This document shows, piece by piece, positions 59,610 to 64,000 of a stretch of DNA of 64,000 nt. Under the pieces are notes generated by a model, which was given only the letters and a program-made list of their open reading frames with translations, had not been told where the DNA came from and made no database searches. A program made the translations under genes and the position numbers. The DNA comes from Mycolicibacter heraklionensis (GTDB lineage Bacteria > Actinomycetota > Actinomycetes > Mycobacteriales > Mycobacteriaceae): positions 2,794,880 through 2,858,879 of the forward strand of contig NZ_CP080997.1 in assembly GCF_019645815.1 (NCBI RefSeq). The letters are read 5' to 3'. Numbering within the stretch: the first letter of the stretch is position 1; each line of letters starts with the position of its first letter.

Positions 59610-62015
59610 TCAAGCCGCCGACGTCACCCGGTAGACGTCGTAGACGCCCTCGACATTGCGGACCACGTTGAGCAGGTGGCCCAGATGCTTGGGGTCGCCC
59701 ATCTCGAAGGTGAACCGGCTGATCGCCACCCGGTCCCGTGAGGTGGTGACCGAGGCCGACAAGATGTTGACCTTCTCGTCGGCGAGCACCTTGGTGATGT
59801 CCGACAGCAGCCGGTGCCGGTCCAGCGCCTCGACCTGGATGGCGACCAGGAACACCGACGAGGGCGACGGCGCCCACTTGACCTCGATGATCCGTTCGTC
59901 TTGTTGGCGCAGCGCGTCGGCATTGGTGCAGTCGGTGCGATGTACGCTCACCCCGCCGCCGCGGGTGACGAAACCCATGATCTCGTCGCCGGGCACCGGG
60001 GTGCAGCACTTGGCCAGCTTGGTCAACACGCCGGTGGCGCCGGGAACCGCAACACCGACGTCGTCGGTGTGACGCTCGCGGCGCGAAATGGTCAGCGGCG
60101 TGGAGCGTTCGGCCAGATCCTCCTCGGCCTGGTCCACCCCACCGAGCTGGGCCACCAGCCGCTGCACCACGTGGTGCGCCGAGATGTGGTTCTCGCCGAC
60201 GGCGGTGTAGAGCGCGGACACATCGCTGTAATGCAGTTCGCGGGCCACCGCCGCCATCGACTCGCCGTTGACCAGTCGTTGCAGCGGCAGACCGGCCCGG
60301 CGCACCTCGCGGGCCATCGCGTCCTTGCCGGACTCCAGGGCCTCCTCGCGACGCTCCTTGGCGAACCACTGGCGGATCTTGGCCTTGGCCCGCGGCGACA
60401 CCACGAACTGCTGCCAGTCCCGCGACGGCCCGGCGTTCTGCGCCTTCGAGGTGAAAACCTCGACCACTTCCCCGTTTTCGAGCTTGCGCTCCAGCGCCAC
60501 CAGCCGGCCGTTGACGCGGGCACCGATACAGCGGTGACCGACCTCGGTGTGCACCGCATAGGCGAAGTCGACGGGTGTGGAGCCGGTGGGCAGGGTGATG
60601 ACGTCACCCTTGGGCGTGAACACGAAGATCTCTTTGACGGCCAGGTCATAGCGCAGCGACTCGAGGAACTCACCCGGGTCGGCCGCCTCCCGCTGCCAGT
60701 CCAGCAGCTGGCGCATCCAGGCCATGTCGTCGATCTCGGCGGCGGTGCCCAGGTGCGGAACACCGTTGCGGCCCTTGGCCTCTTTGTAACGCCAGTGGGC
60801 GGCGATCCCGTATTCGGCGGTGCGGTGCATCTCCCGGGTGCGGATCTGGATCTCCAGCGGTTTGCCCTCCGGACCGATCACGGTGGTGTGCAGCGACTGG
60901 TAGACCCCGTAGCGCGGTTGGGCGATGTAGTCCTTGAACCGGCCGGCCATCGGCTGCCACAGCGAGTGCACGACGCCGACGGCGGCGTAGCAGTCCCGGA
61001 TCTCGTCGCAGAGAATCCGCAGCCCCACCAGGTCGTAGATGTCGTCGAAGTCGCGGCCGCGGACAATCATCTTCTGATAGATCGACCAGTAGTGCTTCGG
61101 CCGGCCTTCGACGGTCGCGGTGATCTTCGACTTCGCCAGCGTGTTGACGATCTCGGCGCGCACCTTGGCCAAGTAGGTGTCGCGTGACGGCGCGCGGTCG
61201 GCCACCAGCCGCACGATCTCCTCATAGCGCTTGGGGTGCAGGATCGCGAACGACAGATCCTCGAGCTCCCACTTGACGGTGGCCATGCCCAGCCGATGTG
61301 CCAGCGGCGCAATGACTTCCAGTGTCTCGCGTGCCTTGCGGGCTTGTTTCTCGGGCGCCAGGAAGCGGATGGTGCGCATGTTGTGCAGCCGGTCGGCCAC
61401 CTTGATCACCAGCACCCGCGGGTCACGCGCCATCGCGATGACCATCTTGCGGATGGTCTCGGCCTCGGCGGCCGTGCCCAGCACCACCTTGTCCAGCTTG
61501 GTCACCCCGTCGACCAGGTGAGCGACCTCGTCGCCGAACTCACCGGCCAGCGCCTCCAAGGTGTAGCCGGTGTCCTCGACGGTGTCGTGCAGCAGCGCGG
61601 CCACCAACGTGATGGTGTCCATGCCCAGCTCGGCCAGGATGGTGGCAACAGCCACCGGGTGGGTGATGTAGGGGTCCCCCGAGTGGCGCAGCTGGGTGGC
61701 GTGCCGCTGCTCGGCGACCTCGTAGGCGCGTTGGAGCAGCGCCAGATTGGCTTTCGGATAGTACTGCCGGTGCACCGCCACCAGCGGCTCCAGCACCGGG
61801 CTGAGCGCGCCACGTTGGGCGGTGATGCGTCGGGCAATTCGGGCCCGCACCCGCCGGGAGGCGCTGGTCGGGACCTTGAGCAGGTCGGTGCGCTCGGTGG
61901 GCGAGTCCTGGGCGATGGCCTCCGACACCGCCACCGGTTGGCTGGTGTCGGCGTTGTGCCGAGCTTCGTCGGAGCCCGGCTCGGAGCCTTGCGCTAAGCC
62001 TTGTTCAGGGCCCAC
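59610..62015 (-). CDS. relA: Bifunctional (p)ppGpp synthetase/hydrolase Rel
   Basis: The 801-residue protein has all Rel domains: HD hydrolase ([11 protein letters not shown] near 150), synthetase ([15 protein letters not shown] segment and [20 protein letters not shown]), TGS ([20 protein letters not shown]), helical/zinc-finger region ([12 protein letters not shown]) and ACT ([20 protein letters not shown]). It controls the stringent response. GTG 62015 is chosen over 62024, because GGAGG (62028-62024) overlaps the latter and sits 8 bases before the former. Confidence 0.96.
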   Translation of the reverse strand: MGPEQGLAQGSEPGSDEARHNADTSQPVAVSEAIAQDSPTERTDLLKVPTSASRRVRARIARRITAQRGALSPVLEPLVAVHRQYYPKANLALLQRAYEVAEQRHATQLRHSGDPYITHPVAVATILAELGMDTITLVAALLHDTVEDTGYTLEALAGEFGDEVAHLVDGVTKLDKVVLGTAAEAETIRKMVIAMARDPRVLVIKVADRLHNMRTIRFLAPEKQARKARETLEVIAPLAHRLGMATVKWELEDLSFAILHPKRYEEIVRLVADRAPSRDTYLAKVRAEIVNTLAKSKITATVEGRPKHYWSIYQKMIVRGRDFDDIYDLVGLRILCDEIRDCYAAVGVVHSLWQPMAGRFKDYIAQPRYGVYQSLHTTVIGPEGKPLEIQIRTREMHRTAEYGIAAHWRYKEAKGRNGVPHLGTAAEIDDMAWMRQLLDWQREAADPGEFLESLRYDLAVKEIFVFTPKGDVITLPTGSTPVDFAYAVHTEVGHRCIGARVNGRLVALERKLENGEVVEVFTSKAQNAGPSRDWQQFVVSPRAKAKIRQWFAKERREEALESGKDAMAREVRRAGLPLQRLVNGESMAAVARELHYSDVSALYTAVGENHISAHHVVQRLVAQLGGVDQAEEDLAERSTPLTISRRERHTDDVGVAVPGATGVLTKLAKCCTPVPGDEIMGFVTRGGGVSVHRTDCTNADALRQQDERIIEVKWAPSPSSVFLVAIQVEALDRHRLLSDITKVLADEKVNILSASVTTSRDRVAISRFTFEMGDPKHLGHLLNVVRNVEGVYDVYRVTSAA

Positions 62016-62045
62016 TGTGCTCACCTCCGATCACGAGAATATCGA

Positions 62046-62588
62046 CTAAATCCGGTGCAGGCTGGCCAGCTGCAACGGTGCCACGGCGGCGCGTCCGCCC
62101 AGCCCCGCCAGCTCCAGCACCACCGCCGCCGCAACCACCTCGGCTCCCGCCCGACACAACAATCGCCGTGTAGCGGCCAGGGTACCGCCGGTGGCCAGCA
62201 CGTCGTCGAGGATCACCACCCGCCGCCCGGCCAACTCGATTCCGTCGGCCGGAATCTCCAACACAGCGGTTCCATACTCGAGCTGATAGTGCTCCGAGAG
62301 CACCGGCGGTGGCAGCTTGCCGCCCTTGCGGACCGCCAGCGCGCCCACCCCGAGCCGGTCGGCGACCGCCCCGGCCAGCAGAAACCCGCGTGCGTCGATA
62401 CCGGCCACCAGATCAGCGCCGGCAGCGGCTCGAGCCAGCGCATCGGTGACCACGGCCAGTCCGGCGGCGTCGGCGAAGACCGGAGTCAGGTCCTTGAAGG
62501 CGATTCCCGGTGTGGGAAAGTCCGCCACCTCACGGATCAGCGACGCGATGATCTGACCGGGGCCTGCCGCAGGCCCGGCCTGGTTCAC
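62046..62588 (-). CDS. apt: Adenine phosphoribosyltransferase
   Basis: It salvages adenine to AMP. The 180-residue protein has the PRPP-binding motif [14 protein letters not shown], the [15 protein letters not shown] segment and [17 protein letters not shown] 62588 overlaps the upstream lipoprotein stop (GTGA). It lies 30 bp upstream of relA, as in M. tuberculosis (Rv2584c-Rv2583c). Confidence 0.95.
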   Translation of the reverse strand: MNQAGPAAGPGQIIASLIREVADFPTPGIAFKDLTPVFADAAGLAVVTDALARAAAGADLVAGIDARGFLLAGAVADRLGVGALAVRKGGKLPPPVLSEHYQLEYGTAVLEIPADGIELAGRRVVILDDVLATGGTLAATRRLLCRAGAEVVAAAVVLELAGLGGRAAVAPLQLASLHRI

Positions 62589-64000
62589 TGTTGCAGCTCC
62601 CAGCGGTCCATATTCCAGCCCGCGCCCCACCGGGTGGGGTTGGCGGCCACACCGTAGGTCTTCTTCGACGACAGCAGGGTGCGCTGCTGTCGGTACAGCG
62701 GCAGCGTCGGCATATCGGCCCACAGCACCGGGGCGCTCTCGGCGAGCAGCCGGACCATCTCCGCGGGGTCGGCGGTGACGGCCAGCGCGGAGACCACGCC
62801 GTCGATCTGATCGTTGTGGTAACCGGACAGGTTGTTGCCGTTGCCGCTGAACAACTCGTAGGCGTCCACCACCGACGATCCGCTCGACCCGCTGCCGGTG
62901 GATCCCCCGGTGCTGGCGAGCAACACGTCGATCTGCCCTTCGCGCAGAGCCAGCGGGCCGATGGCATCGGAGGCCACCTCGGTGACGGTGATGCCGGCGG
63001 GCGCGCACGAACTGCTGATCGCCCCGATCACCGCGGCCAGCCGGGTGTTGGGACCGCGGTAGCCGATGCGCACCGTCAGCGGCTTGCCGCCCAGGGCGTC
63101 ACGAGCTGCGTCGGGGTTTGCGTGGGTGAACTGTTCGGCCTCGGGCACGTTCTCGGCCTGGTCGAAGGCGTCGTCCATGGCGGTGTTGAGCCGGGAGTTC
63201 ACCACCGGAACGCCGGCGTCGTGGGCGATGACGTCGCGCGGGGTGCACAAGGCCACCGCCCGGCGCGCGGGAGTCTCCGACAGCGGGCCGGACGGGGCGA
63301 AGATGAGCTGCTCGATGCCGCCCGAGGGGCTGTCGCTGCTCTGGTAGTCATCCGGGGTTATCAGCGACCCGGCGGACCCGGTTGCGACGTCGACGACCTC
63401 GATGACGCGTTTGTTGACCCGGTCGGCGATGTCGTTGGTCTGCGGCCATACCGTGATCCGCTTGGTGACCGGCTTGGCGCCCCACCACAGGTCGTTGGCC
63501 ACCAGCACCACGGCGCCTCCGTCGAGCACCGAGTCGATCTTGTAGGGCCCCGACGACGGGAAGTGCCGCAGGTCAGCGCCGCGGTCGAGCTGCCAGGTGG
63601 TGTTCCAGGCGTCGGCGATCTTGGCGATGACCTCCTCGGCGGGACCCAGCTTGCCCAGCACGGCGTCGGTGGTGTTCACACCGAGCTTGTCGGCGATGAT
63701 GTGCGACGGCATCATCGAGGTCGCGGTGAACAGTTCCTCGTAGTCGACGATGTTGCGGTCCGCGAAGAACGACACCCGGGCCTTCTTGGCACCGGGCTGG
63801 CATTCGATGTTCTCGATGTCGAGGTAGCCGGCCCGGCTTGCGGCATCGAACCCCGGGAACCGGCCGGACTGGGCCGCCCACGCCAGCACCAGGTCGTCGC
63901 AGGTGATGGGCTTGCCGTCGGAGTACACGGCCGCGTCGGCGATCTGATAGTCCAGCACCAGCGGGGCGCGGCCCACCACGGAGATGCTGCCGAAGTCGTG
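62585..64000 (-). CDS. Peptide-type ABC substrate-binding protein, 5' end beyond window (Rv2585c-like)
   Basis: At least 470 residues are present, and the frame is still open at the right edge, so the N terminus and any lipoprotein signal are outside. The sequence is of the SBP_bac_5 (DppA/OppA) family: [42 protein letters not shown]. It matches M. tuberculosis Rv2585c in position and type. It probably binds peptides or another solute at the outer membrane face. Confidence 0.88.
   Translation of the reverse strand, partial: HDFGSISVVGRAPLVLDYQIADAAVYSDGKPITCDDLVLAWAAQSGRFPGFDAASRAGYLDIENIECQPGAKKARVSFFADRNIVDYEELFTATSMMPSHIIADKLGVNTTDAVLGKLGPAEEVIAKIADAWNTTWQLDRGADLRHFPSSGPYKIDSVLDGGAVVLVANDLWWGAKPVTKRITVWPQTNDIADRVNKRVIEVVDVATGSAGSLITPDDYQSSDSPSGGIEQLIFAPSGPLSETPARRAVALCTPRDVIAHDAGVPVVNSRLNTAMDDAFDQAENVPEAEQFTHANPDAARDALGGKPLTVRIGYRGPNTRLAAVIGAISSSCAPAGITVTEVASDAIGPLALREGQIDVLLASTGGSTGSGSSGSSVVDAYELFSGNGNNLSGYHNDQIDGVVSALAVTADPAEMVRLLAESAPVLWADMPTLPLYRQQRTLLSSKKTYGVAANPTRWGAGWNMDRWELQQ

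Noticed and set aside
62016..62024. GTG 62024 as relA start
   Set aside because: GGAGG overlaps this codon; the in-frame GTG at 62015 sits at normal distance from it.

Overview
The window is chromosomal DNA from a mycobacterium. It is GC-rich, and its core proteins read like close homologues of Mycobacterium tuberculosis proteins: PyrR, CarB, EF-P, AroBCKQ, AlaS, AspS, HisS, RelA and the Rv2531c-type decarboxylase. It also holds an ESX-5-type PE/PPE/Esx cassette and a resuscitation-promoting factor. The ESX-5 cassette argues for the slow-growing or M. terrae-like part of the group, but the species cannot be fixed from this sequence.

Layout. 0.5-1 kb: a small exported Gly/Asn-rich repeat protein. 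1-9.8 kb (minus): the pyrimidine operon pyrR-pyrB-pyrC-(membrane protein)-carA-carB-pyrF, with a PyrR-binding hairpin in front of pyrR. 10-11.2 kb (plus): a serine beta-lactamase-like hydrolase. 11.3-20.3 kb (minus): an accessory block of nine same-strand genes: GntR/UTRA regulator, AprB-like ferredoxin, NitT/TauT-type ABC importer (the binding protein carries a NosL-like tail), AprA-like flavoprotein fused to HEAT repeats, TetR regulator, HsaA/DszC-type flavin monooxygenase and NAD(P)H:quinone/FMN oxidoreductase. 20.5-35.9 kb (mostly minus): Rv2531c-like decarboxylase, nusB, efp, pepQ, the shikimate genes aroQ-aroB-aroK-aroC, a prepilin peptidase-like gene, aroE, mltG, ruvX and alaS.

36-40.7 kb: YjbQ, then a second accessory set (CitE-like lyase, family III CoA-transferase and NtaA-type flavin monooxygenase, minus) facing a GntR/FCD regulator across a perfect 16-bp palindrome. 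40.8-49.6 kb: a frameshifted exported histidine-phosphatase-like gene, rarA, an alcohol dehydrogenase, a DUF3097 gene, a strikingly AT-rich island in front of an Rpf gene, a thioesterase, aspS and a two-repeat membrane protein. 49.7-51.9 kb: PE, PPE, EsxM-like and EsxN-like genes. 52.4-64 kb: a zinc metallopeptidase, a small DapA-like/class II aldolase/XRE-cupin set, an MmpS-like exported protein, hisS, glyoxalase II, cyclophilin, relA, apt and a partial peptide-type binding lipoprotein.

The best candidate for an undescribed system is the 11.3-20.3 kb block. It pairs an importer of the organosulfonate/nitrate class with an adenylylsulfate-reductase-like flavoprotein/ferredoxin couple and a DszC-like monooxygenase, in tightly overlapping genes. 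I infer uptake and redox processing of a sulfur or other small oxyanion-type compound; the substrate is not visible in the sequence. Other notable signals are a dispersed inverted-repeat family with four copies (one splitting carA from carB), the AT-rich island, and several palindromic operators.
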